The translations under genes were made by a program, and so were the position numbers. The notes beneath the pieces were generated by a model. That model had not been told where the DNA came from, searched no databases, and saw only the letters and a list, made by a program, of their open reading frames with translations. DNA of 64,000 nucleotides from Sporodiniella umbellata (Eukaryota > Mucoromycota > Mucoromycetes > Mucorales > Rhizopodaceae): NCBI GenBank assembly GCA_025677835.1, contig JAIXMR010000054.1:103300-167299 (forward strand), given 5' to 3'. This document shows, piece by piece, positions 47,545 to 59,751 of this stretch (the stretch's first letter is position 1; the number at the start of each line of letters is the position of its first letter).

Positions 47545-48861
47545 TTATTTATAATTGTATAGTTGGTTTGGTCTCACGGTTTGGTTATGTCCAATGTCTA
47601 ACTGATTGTGCCCTAAATCCAATGGAAGATTATAAGGTGCATGTTGGGTTTGTTGCTCAATATGGTAGTATCCTTGAGTCTGCTGATATGGAGCATTAGG
47701 ATCGTAATACTGTTCCTGGTAACCAAGGTTGTGTGGGTGCTCATGATTTTGGTAATTGACATCGTGGTACGTAGGCTGGTTAGGATCTTGGTGCAACTGC
47801 TGGTTATTAAAATGTTCTGATTGATTAGAACTGTAGTATTGGTTAGAGTGATACTGGTCGTTGTAAGCTAATTCATTGGGATCATGTTCGTTGGGTTTGG
47901 CTTCATGATAGTTTTTTTCATCAGTGTAAGGTGAGAGCATTGCTGGACCCATACCAGCAGCCATTCCATTGTAGTTTTCTTGATACTCTTGGGGGTAAAC
48001 AGTTTGGGAATAGGCTTGATGAGGAGAGTCAGAGTAATGCTCGTGGCTGTTTCCTTGTTGTCCAGCAACATAGGTCATAGCAGGAGAAGCAGGAACGTTG
48101 TATCCTTGCTCAGAAGCGTAGTTATAGTTAGTGTTTTGAGTGGGCTTACCACCATCAGGCGAAAATATATCGTCCACGGTTTTTCTTGCGCGTGAATGCT
48201 CTAATCTACGCTTACGACGACGAATCATTAAAAGAGCAAATGCACCTATAACTGCTATGCCTGCAATAGCACCCACGATACCACCAATAAGTGCTGTTTT
48301 GTTACCGTTGTCTTCAGGAGTGGTTGTAGCAATAGCAGCTATAGTAGAGCTGGGAAGAGCACTTGTAATAGAGGATGGAGCTCCTGTGCTGACCATAGCT
48401 GATACTGAAGAGATCAATGGTGTAGATGAGTGCTGAGTAATAACATGGGCCGAAGAAGATGATGAAGCAGGTAGAGGAGCGACAGTACTAAGCGCAATTT
48501 GCTCAATAGACGAAGTGGTAGCTTGTGTGGTTTGAACTAAAGAGGAAGTCTTTGGTTCTTGGGTTGTAGTATGAGTAGGAGCTGTAGTGCTAGGCTCAGG
48601 AGAAGGTGTAGACGTATCTTTAGCATCTGTTGTGGTAGGGACAACTGGGGCAGGGGATTTCGTTGTCTTGCTTTCCGTAGTAGTTGGTTGAGGTTTGCCA
48701 GTGGTAGTTTCATTTGTATCGCCACCCACAGCTAAATCCTTGTCTACATTTTGAGCGTTTGGTGATGTATCTCCAGAATCTTTTGCTCCAGCAGCAGTTA
48801 TTTGGTTAGCAGCCTTTTCTTGTTTTAAAGAATCACTGCTACTTTTTGAAGACTCAGACAT
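47545..48861 (-). CDS. Ser/Thr-rich single-span membrane protein, possible sensor
   Basis: Single exon, 438 residues. Residues about 1-190 are Ser/Thr/Pro-rich and low complexity (TTTGKPQPTTTESKTTKS), as in heavily O-mannosylated fungal stress sensors. One membrane span follows (ALIGGIVGAIAGIAVIGAFA) with a basic stop-transfer RRRKRR. The cytoplasmic half is Asn/Gln/Tyr-rich (YHSNQYYSSNQSEHFNNQ). The layout resembles Mid2/Wsc-type or mucin-like sensors. There is no N-terminal signal peptide from the ATG at 48861, so an upstream exon or signal-less insertion must be considered. It ends next to the GT15 cluster, whose products could glycosylate such a protein. Confidence 0.72.
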   Translation of the reverse strand: MSESSKSSSDSLKQEKAANQITAAGAKDSGDTSPNAQNVDKDLAVGGDTNETTTGKPQPTTTESKTTKSPAPVVPTTTDAKDTSTPSPEPSTTAPTHTTTQEPKTSSLVQTTQATTSSIEQIALSTVAPLPASSSSSAHVITQHSSTPLISSVSAMVSTGAPSSITSALPSSTIAAIATTTPEDNGNKTALIGGIVGAIAGIAVIGAFALLMIRRRKRRLEHSRARKTVDDIFSPDGGKPTQNTNYNYASEQGYNVPASPAMTYVAGQQGNSHEHYSDSPHQAYSQTVYPQEYQENYNGMAAGMGPAMLSPYTDEKNYHEAKPNEHDPNELAYNDQYHSNQYYSSNQSEHFNNQQLHQDPNQPTYHDVNYQNHEHPHNLGYQEQYYDPNAPYQQTQGYYHIEQQTQHAPYNLPLDLGHNQLDIGHNQTVRPNQLYNYK

Positions 48862-49226
48862 ATTTTGTGAAGAGAAAAGAAAAAGGTAGTATATGGTTTT
48901 TTTCCCAAGAAAAAAGGTTAATTTATGTGGAACATTAAAAGGCCAGAGAAAACTGGGATCTAGATTTTATGTACCTTTAGGGCGATCTTTCGTCGCTCCC
49001 CGAATACTGTTTTTTTTAACAAGAGTTTGCGTTGAGATAAAAATTGATTTGCGCTGATGTTAAAAGAATATTTATGTCAAAATAAAAACAGTTTTGCGTT
49101 GCTTGGTAGTAAATTTTGCACCAAGAGATTAGAAAAAAATATATAATAACCTTGTACTTGCTTCATGGTATTAAAATCTCAGTATTTAGAGTGCGTCTGT
49201 TAAAAGCTGCACTCCTAATGACTATT
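48862..49226. other. Spacer marking the start of accessory DNA
   Basis: 5' flank of the Ser/Thr-rich gene, AT-rich, no gene seen. Transposon-derived sequence begins immediately to the right. Confidence 0.5.
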
Positions 49227-49442
49227 TTAAAGATTTCTTTCCTCATTTAAACACTTGTGGAAAAATGACCTTGAGTGCTTAATCCATCCTTCCCAATCTT
49301 TTTTTTTTGTTACTATTCCAGCTGATTCACATGTACGATTTGTGAGACGACCGTCTGTTGTCAATGGCGTTAAAAAAACACCAGCCTTTACTTTTGACCA
49401 AAATCCTTCGATTGGATTCAAGAAAGAAAAGTATGATGGCAA
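49227..49442 (-). mobile_element. Decayed DDE (Tc1/mariner-type) transposase C-terminus
   Basis: Translation gives PSYFSFLNPIEGFWSKVKAG, then a Thr-rich stretch and EGWIKHSRSFFHKCLNEE. This matches the last DDE motif region (PxYSPxLNPIExxWSxxK) and the C-terminal helix of fungal Tc1/mariner-like transposases. The rest of the transposase upstream on this strand is stop-filled, and the element ends are not recognisable. It is a fossil. Confidence 0.7.
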
Positions 49443-49799
49443 ATATGTGTACTTGTGTCTTCATTTTTGTTCTGAAGATATCAGCAATAAGTTACCTAAA
49501 GAGTCTACGGGACTTTACATTTCCAAAATGCAATTTGGTCATCACCTGAAAATCAATACGCTTGTAAATGCTAAGAAACTCGCATTTGAAACTAAAGCTA
49601 GATAACCCTGTAGCAATTTACAAGCAGTGTTTGAAAGGTTTACTGAGGCATGCAATGCTGTACCACCTGCTAAAATTTTATACAACTTCGCTAAATGACA
49701 AATAATTCATTGTTATGATAAAACTCCACTCGAAAGGCAAATGCAATATAAATAAACGTCATTTTTTCAGGACAATTTGGTTTAGCCTATTGTGATCTT

Positions 49800-52195
49800 T
49801 CTATTTCTTCAAAAGGGCAGATAATTTTTTGTTTTAGGACATTCGTTTTTATTAAAGCGACGTTTGTTTTTGATTGAAGTGACAATTAATTGTCATGAGA
49901 CAACACAGGTAGAGGGGACAGAAAATACTTTGGTAGATCGCCTGCGAAAGCAATATCTCTACTTTTACTAGGCGCAAACCAGGATCCTCTTGTCCAGCTA
50001 GAATACATATATTCATTGCTTTCTCGAGCACGTTTTTCTTTGCTTTTGTCATTTCTATTAGGAGAGATATCGTAGCCGCGTTTTTTATCCATGCTGTTAT
50101 TCTTGAGCACCATGTCTTTTTGAATCATTGTATGTACGTTACTAATATGTATAGCATTTCTCTAAAAAAATGAAATGTCAATTAGTAAATTTATTATAAC
50201 GTTAATTATAGAAACCTACTTTTACTTCATCTAAGCGCTCAAGCAGAACACGAAGAACCTTTAGGTCTGCTGGGCTAGATGGAATGCGCAATGAGCCGAT
50301 TTTCTTACTTATATAGAGGCCGTCATTCTTCAAGCGGGTCTCTGTTATTTCTCCTTGATTACCGGCTATTTGAATACATAGGCTCTTCATGTCTTTTTTC
50401 AACCTTTTGTTGATACAAGTTGATCTGTATGTAATGTTTTTAAGTTTTTATAAGTGATATGAATAACGAGAAGTTAAACGAGACTCTAAAAATTAGATGA
50501 TGTTTTATTCAATAATTATTGGTGTCTTTTTATATCTTTTTGAGACTGAAACATTAAAGCGGGTTTACAGGAGATAAGTTGTTACAACCGTTAATCCAGT
50601 GCGTGACGACATGTGAAGAACATTCTAAATTGAGATGATAGTAACGTTTCTTAGTTATTCAATGTAACAGCTGACTCTAGATTGTGAATTAGGTGTTTGC
50701 TGATTACTAAACACGACACTGTAGACGAAATCGCCATTGTTCTTTGATTCTCTTAAAATCTTCCTTCTGTCTTCGTAGTACTTAGAATCACCTAAATGTC
50801 TGGCAAATTCAACATTCATAACATCGTGACCTGCTGCACTGATGATTCTGAGGTCGACTTTGTCGCCGATGATGTTTTTTGTGGAGCCAGTCATGGAGTC
50901 CTTTTTTGCTGAAGTTGAGTCTTCACAAACACTTTCACCCCTTTGGGATTTAATAAACAAAACAAAACACGTTATTTGCTTTCTTTGAACTATAATACTT
51001 ACCACTTTAATGTGATAGTTGTGAAATCGCGGAAGAAAGATTCAAAAAGAGGAGCCCACAGTTTGTTGACAAAATCAGCTTCCGTATATTCATTATTTTT
51101 GTTGTCAGCAAATAACAGTGAAGGTTTGAATTTGATTGTCTTCAATCTATTGAAACGCCCACAATATATAATCAATAAGTAGCACATACTAAGGGATATT
51201 ATAATAAGACTAACACTTGGGCATAACACTCAAAATACTTTTCTTTGGGTGTAAAAGCATATTCGGCTTTTTTTTTCAAACACATCACATACGCTTTTTT
51301 TAAATCCTCAACAGCTATCTAAATAATTTACAAGTTAAAAAAGCCTAGACGTAACGATTATCTACCTACATTTTCTATTTTTTTTAGTTCGTGTTTGATA
51401 TCACTGTCTAGTCTTTTCCACGTTTGTATTGTACCATTGAATTTTTCTTGTAATTCTTCCCATTCTTTTTTGGTGAAAAGCTTTTTCTGACCTTCATCTG
51501 AACAATCGCCTAAATCAAGGATTGAATTAAAGCCATGGCTAAAAAGTCAAAGTAAGATATATTGTAATAAACCAGTATGCCGTTTGACACAAACCTGACA
51601 ATGTTTTTCTCGGAATTTTTTAAATTCTGATAATTTTTCTTATAGTAAATATTGATGGCAGCGTTCTTGATCGTTTCTCCGACTACAGTTTTTTCAGAGA
51701 CTACCTAAAAGAAGTTGATTACATTTCTGTAACATTTCTCACATCGTAGTATCGTGTAATATCTTACTAGCTTTAACTTTAGTCTTTTAGACGATCTATT
51801 ATCTAAAATCTCGTCGGCTTTTTGTTTGTTTCTGTTTTCAGCTATTTGTTTTCTAGTCCAAAAAGCATTATACGCGTCCGTTCTTAACTCCTAAACAAAC
51901 AATACACATGAGGAACTGATTATTTCTATAAGGTTAAGTTAAACCAACCATGAATTCTCCTTCTTTGATAAAATTGCAAATATCATGTAAGTAACTTGTT
52001 GTTTTTTCATCGTTCAAGATAGAATCCACAGACTCTTTTATCAACTTTTCTACATTTTCTCTATCTTGGGCCGAGTAATCCTTAAATTTTAAATAATTTA
52101 AAATCGAAAAGCCCTTCAATTGATAGTTGATGTTTATATATTCAATTAAAGTGCTACTTGATTCGATCTACTTGTTAATTTATCTTACATTGTAC
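49800..52195 (-). CDS. Multi-exon protein with PD-(D/E)XK-like core, family copy 1 (possibly disrupted)
   Basis: At least seven splice-compatible exons run from about 52170 down to about 50655; exons at 51146-51003 and 50940-50655 are well defined.

The product has a Lys/Glu-rich helical N-terminal half (FTKKEWEELQEKF; DLKKAYVMCLKKK), then TEADFVNKLWAPLFESFF, a splice in the Trp of LKW|GESV, and IIGDKVDLRI followed by VMNVEFAR. The spaced Asp and E-x-A-R resemble a PD-(D/E)XK nuclease core.

A continuation with family-like GEITETRLKNDGLYISKK (50402-50202, then 50183-49886, ending LPVLSHDN) is separated by 250 bp with stops, so the gene may be broken or have a long intron. No initiator Met was found. 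Function unknown. Confidence 0.5.
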
Positions 52196-52360
52196 ATCGT
52201 TAAACTTGATTTTACCTCATTTTGTTATTTTTAATATGCTGACAAAGTGTGGGCTGTTTTACCTCCGAGGAGGGTGATATTTTCTGGATAAATGGAGTTC
52301 TAATGCTGTTATACAAAGCATCTTTTAGAAATTATAATTTTGTACTATAACTAAAAAGTG

Positions 52361-52810
52361 GGCTCCAATCCGAGAAAACGAATAGCATAAATAAAGACGT
52401 AAATGCCATAGTGGCGCAAGTTCTTTCTCATCAACTCTTGGTACCTTTTTACTATAGCTCACGCGTCAAAAGGATGTAGTTACGCGTCCAAGATATAAGA
52501 CTTTTTAGCATGGCTACATATAGTTTTTTAAAGATGTTTATGCTAACCCCTGGTAAAAATAACCCACTGGTTATATCCTAACACTCTAGAAGAGCACTTA
52601 TATCCAGTACAGTATTAACGAAAAACTATTGCAGCTCTGCTCACAGAATAGAATCACCTGCTTTTTTTGTTTTCAGCGTAGACTTAAGGGGAAAATTTGT
52701 GAAAAAGCTTCAAAAGTAAACTGCGTTTTTTTTTTTTTCTTTTTTTTTTTTAAAAGTTTAAAACACGATGACTTGTTTTCCATGAGAGAAACCAGATATA
52801 CCAAGCTCTG
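52361..52810. repeat. Segmental duplication, left copy (450 bp)
   Basis: Nearly identical to 62286-62736, in the same orientation, 9.9 kb apart. It carries the last codons and 3' flank of the Etr1-like gene found at the right copy, here without the rest of the gene. The last 30 bp hold most of the differences. Confidence 0.92.
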
Positions 52811-53710
52811 TAGTTTTTCTTTGCAACTGTCAATTTACAAGAAAAAATGGAAGACGTAATTTGCCGAACTCTATTTAGTCTTTCTCTGGGAGTTATGATA
52901 TTGAGGTCCGTCTCAATAGTGTTGATGATGACTGCAAGATGGGAGTGCTTGTACGATGTCGCCTAGCTTAATACGGAACTCTTCTTGTTCCCGGAATTCA
53001 AGATTTAATAGTCAGCAAATTCAAAATGATATCCCATTTTGTCAAATATCAGTAGGAAAACACCCTTTATTTGCAGGACTGGCTCAGCGGCCTTTATACT
53101 TAAGAATAACAAAGTCGCTAAGCAAAACATCTTATTCCCTTGGGAGAGCCATAGCTCTGAATATTCAGTTTGTTAATCTTCATTTTTATAGCCGATCTGA
53201 AATATGTCAACTAGTGAAGAAGGTTTGGGCCATTTACAACATCGCAAACACCGGCATAAAGGTTGTTTATATGATACATCACTATTTTTGCTGCTTTTTA
53301 GACATAGTACGACAGTCTCTTTAATGTTTGTTTGCACATAAATCTAACGTATTTACAATTATTATAAAGATGTCTCATAATCTACAATATTATTACCAAT
53401 TCTTGACTAGATCATCACAGGAAGTCTTCATCGCAATTTGCGGCGAACCGTTAACCGTGTAGAAATAAGGACACTTCAGCACTACCATAGACATCGATTT
53501 TGACCAAAGAAAGCCAGTCCCCACACTTCTTGTTCATTTGGAAAAATCCAATTCAAGCGAAAGTTGAACAAATTCAAGGTGCAAAATAGTTTCACAAAAG
53601 TGCAAGGCTGCATTTGGAATCGAGTATATAATCAATCAGCGCATAGCAGCTTTAATATAAACGATAAACGGTAGTTTGAATCTTCATTCTACAAAAAGAA
53701 AAGTGGAATC
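52811..53710. other. Unassigned sequence between duplication and satellite
   Basis: One 122-codon open stretch (52956-53324, + strand, no good start) shows no resemblance I recognise. The GC content is a little higher than in the deserts. It could be transposon-derived. Confidence 0.35.
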
Positions 53711-54997
53711 GCAACAGTCATGAGGGAACCAGGGAAAGTTTAAGCGGTCGCCCCGGCTATGCAATGATGTTACTCGACCCGAATCCTGAGCGGCACGAAG
53801 CGAAACAAAGGTAGAGCCTATTAGTAGACAGACATAATGTGTATATAAAAAAAAAACCTGCTATGCCTAACAGAAATGCGCAACAGTCATGAGGGAGCCA
53901 GGGAAAGTTTAAGCGGTCGCCCCGGCTATGCAATGATGTTACTCGACCCGAATCCTGAGCGGCACGAAGCGAAACAAAGGTAGAGCCTATTAGTAGACAG
54001 ACATAATGTGTATATAAAAAAAAAACCTGCTATGCCTAACAGAAATGCGCAACAGTCATGAGGGAGCCAGGGAAAGTTTAAGCGGTCGCCCCGGCTATGC
54101 AATGATGTTACTCGACCCGAATCCTGAGCGGCACGAAGCGAAACAAAGGTAGAGCCTATTAGTAGACAGACATAATGTGTATATAAAAAAAAAACCTGCT
54201 ATGCCTAACAGAAATGCGCAACAGTCATGAGGGAGCCAGGGAAAGTTTAAGCGGTCGCCCCGGCTATGCAATGATGTTACTCGACCCGAATCCTGAGCGG
54301 CACGAAGCGAAACAAAGGTAGAGCCTATTAGTAGACAGACATAATGTGTATATAAAAAAAAAACCTGCTATGCCTAACAGAAATGCGCAACAGTCATGAG
54401 GGAGCCAGGGAAAGTTTAAGCGGTCGCCCCGGCTATGCAATGATGTTACTCGACCCGAATCCTGAGCGGCACGAAGCGAAACAAAGGTAGAGCCTATTAG
54501 TAGACAGACATAATGTGTATATAAAAAAAAAACCTGCTATGCCTAACAGAAATGCGCAACAGTCATGAGGGAGCCAGGGAAAGTTTAAGCGGTCGCCCCG
54601 GCTATGCAATGATGTTACTCGACCCGAATCCTGAGCGGCACGAAGCGAAACAAAGGTAGAGCCTATTAGTAGACAGACACAATGTGTATATAAAAAAAAA
54701 ACCTGCTATGCCTAACAGAAATGCGCAACAGTCATGAGGGAGCCAGGGAAAGTTTAAGCGGTCGCCCCGGCTATGCAATGATGTTACTCGACCCGAATCC
54801 TGAGCGGCACGAAGCGAAACAAAGGTAGAGCCTATTAGTAGACAGACATAATGTGTATATAAAAAAAAACCTGCTATGCCTAACAGAAATGCGCAACAGT
54901 CATGAGGGAGCCAGGGAAAGTTTAAGCGGTCGCCCCGGCTATGCAATGATGTTACTCGACCCGAATCCTGAGCGGCACGAAGCAAAACAAAGGTAGA
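53711..54997. repeat. 169-bp tandem repeat array, 8 copies
   Basis: The unit starting GTCATGAGGGAGCCAGGG recurs at 53717, 53886, 54055, 54224, 54393, 54562, 54731 and 54899, a period of exactly 169 bp except the last step (168, one A fewer). The last copy is partial and ends near 54997. Copies differ by only a few bases. Each has a GC-rich block (GCGGTCGCCCCGGC), a TATATAAAAA stretch and an A-run. There is no unique sequence between units, so it is not a CRISPR. Confidence 0.96.
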
Positions 54998-57300
54998 GTC
55001 TTAAATTCTGAAGGGCTTTACCTTGATGCCATTTCGAAAACAAAAGAAAAACAAATAAAACATTTAGCAAAAAGTAGCGATTTATCGGCAACGAACGTAA
55101 ATTTTGTCCAATCATTTTTTTCCAGAAAACAACGCCTACCGATACCAACATTGACGATATGAAAAGTTTTTTCCCTCCCTAAATTTTCTAAGCTAAGGAA
55201 AATGTCCCTAACCAATGGAATCCTACAAAAATTGAACCTTAATTTGGATGGTTTTCTATTTAGAATAGAGGTAACACATTTGTGTTAAGAGTCGGTTGTT
55301 CAAGCAAACAGGAAGGGGAGGAACTGGAAAGGAACAAAAGCTTGGACAAGCATGACTGAGAGAGAGGTGTGGTATTAAAGATTTATTCTTTTACTTTTGG
55401 ACATTAGAACTTACACAGGAAGCGGTAAACAAGAACGAGGCGAATTATTAGTATGAAAAGAAAAAAGTCTAAAAAGAATATGCCTGGTTAATAATTGGCT
55501 GATGTTTATTAAGAAATACTTCTAATTACAGGCATTTAAAGTTAAAGGAATTAGGAAAACAAAAATACATAAGAGCTTCGAGGCGTATCTAAAATTCAAA
55601 TATTTAGCTTATTTCAGATTTCTTTTGATGATTTCAAAAGATAATCTCATACTTTAGAAGAAGAGAACTGTAATTGATACCTAATAATAATTTTTTTATG
55701 AAACATTTCTCATTTGATAAAAAGGATGTAGTATTTATACCACTCAAATCAAAGTAAATATTCAATACATGTGAAGCTAAGGATTTGTTAAGTTGGAGTG
55801 ATTTAAGTATCACTAACTTCGGAAAAGGACGATCAGAAAATGGCATGACAATCTAAAAGATAAGTGTTGCTAGCCAATATGAATATTGTATAAGGTTTAA
55901 GTATAAAATATTAACCTTTATAAGAAGTGTAAAAAAGAAATTGTTTTTAGCATGTTTAAATTGAATAGGTTAGAGACATGTTCCTAAACCAATCGCTCAA
56001 TCTTTTTTTTTTTTTGGGAGGGATAACGATAAATAGTAAACGTCTTGCGTTTTTTTAACATAAGAAACGGTACCAAGGTCGTTTATGTATCACATTTTTA
56101 GCCTTCGTTTCATCAACATTGGTATTGGCTGTCGTACCTAAACGAATCCTAATTGATTCCACTCCGGTTTCCAATGCAATACACTTTTCAGGGCTCGAAA
56201 AAACTGAACTGTTAATAATAATGCTTTTTAGTCTTTGTGCGAATGATTTGTAATAACAATCTTCAAAAGTAATAGAGTTCTGACTCCAGCTGGCATACTT
56301 ATTTGCATCTGGAATCGAAAGCTCCAGCTTCACCGCCTTGGTACTTGTAGCTGCTCTTATAAAATGAGCTTGGCAAATTCTCGTGCTTATACTGAGAAAC
56401 GTTATTCACATACATTTTAAGAATGTCTTTTTGTATTTTCTTTTTTTTTTTTTTTCCTCTAGAATACTTTCTATGTTGATGCATCAAATCTTCTTAGATA
56501 TTCTTTGTACCTTAGTTTTTTGTGTTGACTTGATTTGTTTTTGTTTCGAAACATTTCATTTCATTACTTTTTAAAAAGTGGATGTATATTCCGATAGTGT
56601 TTTTTTCTTAATAAAAAAAGTATACAGTAAGTTTTTTTTTTGTAACTTAAAATAGATAATGGTATTAAAGAAATATGTGTGGTTGGCTTTATAAAAAAAA
56701 CGTCCAAAACATTTGTATCGTTCCTTATCTGCCTTTCTTATGGCTTGGGTTATTCATACTGCTAGAGTTCAGGTCTGAAAGCTGTAGATTTTTTCCGTTT
56801 GAATCAATAAATATAATGAATAGATTAAGATCTTCGAGTAAATTCCCTCAAGGTTGATTATCTCGGTAGTAAACTGGTGAGTGGTTTTTACTGGGCAAAG
56901 ATCTTCATTTGTTATGAAACCTAAGGCAGTCGATTTTACTTGGCTTTCTTTTGGTGTTCTGGCATGAATTTGAGTCATGGATTTTTCTCCCACTTGCGAT
57001 AAAGTAACATTAAAAAACTGTAGCCGCCCTTCATCTCATCTTGGCCGCTACATGGTGACTATGCAAAGTACGAAGATTGTTTTCAGTTATAGTTCTTCAT
57101 TAGTCAGTCTGTTTGTTGTTATTCACATGGCCTTATAAGAAGGCTGCTTCCCGCAAGTTGGAAACAATTAACAGTCATTATTTTTCTCCAGAAAGGAGAC
57201 CAAAGTCTACTTTCAAACTGGCGACCAATATTTCTGAAATGTGCAGATACTAAAATATTTACACGAATTTTTACAACCTGAATGAATATGATTCTACCCA
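54998..57300. other. Unassigned accessory DNA
   Basis: Open stretches on the - strand (for example 56055-56333, 92 codons) have no recognised relatives and mostly lack ATG starts. A T-run lies at 56003-56015. It lies between the satellite and the LINE fossil and is probably transposon debris. Confidence 0.35.
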
Positions 57301-57309
57301 ACCTTATCA

Positions 57310-58620
57310 GTAAACACCAAAACTGGATTTATGTCAGGCCAACTCATAGCTGACAGTGGCATTGTTACTTGCCTAATCATGAACCTGGCTCAGGCATAGC
57401 CTTCTTGGTTAATCAAGAAAAAGTATGACCGAGCTCACCCGATATATTTACAATCATGTATAAAGGAATTTGAACTTCCTGATTTAATGATCAATTGCAT
57501 TTTGCCTCTGTTTTTCAAAACGTCCTTGGTATTTAGTATCAACGGCTTCTTGTCTTCACCTTCAGATCAACCAATAGGGCTTCATTAATGTGATCTTTTT
57601 TCACTACTGCTGTTTAACATAGCCCTAGAGCCCCTTTTAAGAACTATGCAAACCAACCCGCTCATTTCAATTCCGCCAACTGTTCGTCTTCATTTGCCGT
57701 CAACAATGTACACACCGGAGCTTGTAAAAACTTTGACTTATCCAGACGGCGTTTATTCATACTAAAAAAACCTCTATAATTATATGTCCTTCTAAGACTA
57801 ATACCTGTGTACGTTCAAGCCTAAAATTTACGTTTAAGCAAACAGAAATCAATAGCTATTTCACCATCAGGACAGAAACAAGAAGATTGGCAACGCACCC
57901 TAGAGTTAGTTAAAATACATTAAACAATGGCATGACCCACAGAATCCAACAGTAACTTAATATTTAGGATTTTCACTTATTAACCACAAACATCAAATTG
58001 AGAACTTCCTATCGACAGTAATAGCTAAAGTAAAAACGTACGCATTAGTATTGTCTCAGTGCAGTCCTTCTGTAATGAGAATCCTGGTTGCAAATCCATT
58101 GCTGTTTAGTAGAATCTGAAACAATACTATAATACTCTACTATCCACTACAGTTCTTCAATAAAGTAGGATTAATTATACTCACACTTCTGGAACAGCAC
58201 AAATTCTCTTTTGTCAAATTTGAAGGCTGTAAAAGGCCTTGAAGAGAAAGACGATTGTTGATTTTGGATCCTTTAAGGTAATACATGACACTACAGCTAC
58301 TACCTTCGATGACGCCGATGGAATAAAGAGAACACCATAAATTCTTCACATCAGATCGCTTACAATACTATATTTGCAAACTTGTCAATTCACTATCACT
58401 GATATCTTCCCTATTCTTCCCGAAAAACAGAAATGCCGAATCCAACAGTATTAAAAACCTCCAGTCTCTAGTGAAAACTTTAGATCAAATCACTTATGAA
58501 GTTGAACTAGATAATCTAAAAACAAGAACTACTGAATTGTTCCCTTTACAACTCATTTTTCATAAGCTAACGCCAATAAAAGACATTATTATTACCGAAG
58601 GGGATTTTTCCTAAAATCAA
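57310..58620 (+). mobile_element. Decayed LINE-type reverse transcriptase
   Basis: Translations in shifting frames give TGFMSGQLIADSGIVTCLIM, KKYDRAHPIYLQSCIKEFEL, FSINGFLSSPSDQPIGLH, LLFNIALEPLLRTMQ and LTYPDGVYSY. These follow the order of non-LTR reverse transcriptase motifs (TGFxxGR, EKAYDRV, NGxxS, SPLLFNIALEPL, YADD). The catalytic YADD position reads YPDG, and several stops and frame shifts are present, so the element is dead. The 3' part to about 58620 is weaker. Confidence 0.75.
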
Positions 58621-59289
58621 AAGGCGATGGTCGACATCTTGCAAGAAAATTCTTTTCTATGAATAGCTTTAGCAAGCCAAAACCAAACTTTATCGACAAA
58701 ATTCAGAGAAAGCCTTATAGAGCATTAATTCACGATAGTACTAGAAAAACAATATACTTACTCCTGAAAATATACGAAATAGAGAAGACATGGAAACTGT
58801 CAATAATACATATAGCTTAAATGATTCCAAAAAATCGAAACTATTAAAGAATATAAAAATGTGCCCTATCATAAAAGGCGAATTACACATATTTCAAAGT
58901 AAACATATGCACACCTCGTTTACATTCAAAAACATACTTAGTAAAGAAGATAGAAGCCCCGATTTTAAAAGAAAATATTTATGGAAGCCGTTCTTAACCA
59001 ACAAAAACCAAGCCTACTATACGTATTGTCTGATTTTAAAATATCAGCTTTTGTTATTACTATGGATAACTTTCGTGGTGTCAAAGGAATAAAGGATTGA
59101 AAGACTCAGATGATTGGAGAGAACAATATCTGACCAGGATACTTAATATAAGCATTAGCTACTTAGAAATTTTAAAGTTCGTTTTAACGAATAATAACTT
59201 TTTCTATGAAGACGGTCGAGACAGGATTTTTGATGAGCAAGGAAACGACGCTGCCAACTGTAAGGAAGGCTTTGATCGAGAAAAGAAGC

Positions 59290-59475
59290 TATAAGATCAT
59301 ATATCTTTCTCCCTACTTTCCTAAGCTCAAGCTATTTGAGAATTTTTGGTCAGTTGTTAAGCGAAATCAATTTGAGGATACTGAGGACCTGGGAACCAAA
59401 ATCACTGATGCAGGTAAAGGTTTTAACAGAGAAACTCTTTGCAACATTACAAGCCACTCTATTCGTAACTTTTAG
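59290..59475 (+). mobile_element. Decayed DDE transposase C-terminus, second fossil
   Basis: The translation IIYLSPYFPKLKLFENFWSV followed by VKRNQFEDTEDLGTKI and CNITSHSIRNF corresponds to the final DDE region (YLPPYSPxLNPIENFWSxVK) and C-terminal helix of Tc1/mariner-like transposases. It belongs to a different subfamily from the copy at 49227. Upstream sequence (59097-59290) may be an earlier part of the same fossil. Confidence 0.68.
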
Positions 59476-59751
59476 AAATGTACCAACAAAGAATCACTTT
59501 TGTTTGTCTTTAGAGCAAACACGAAAATTGAATGATATTAAAGCGAAGTAACAAAAGCGAAAAATGAGTCCTAACCAAAACGAACTTTGACCAATAAAAA
59601 AGCGACAGTTGGGGTGGAAGCACTGTATCTTTAAATTCCCTGATATGGGAACGTCTTCCAACGACAAATAATTTTAATGTCAGTTGAATGGCAAAATCTA
59701 TATCTGTCCACAACCTAAGTTTTTTCACTTCTTGCAAGACATTTTATTACC

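Noticed and set aside
48140..48436. 98-codon open stretch on the + strand
   Set aside because: It is antisense to the Ser/Thr-rich gene; its low-complexity composition keeps the opposite strand open.
49255..49605. 116-codon open stretch on the + strand
   Set aside because: It is antisense to the DDE transposase fossil, which explains the open frame better.
54602..54985. 127-codon open stretch on the - strand
   Set aside because: It is a translation of two 169-bp satellite units; the same peptide repeats with the array and has no independent support.
53711..54997. CRISPR-like array
   Set aside because: Units are contiguous with no unique spacers, the period is 169 bp, and the genome is eukaryotic.
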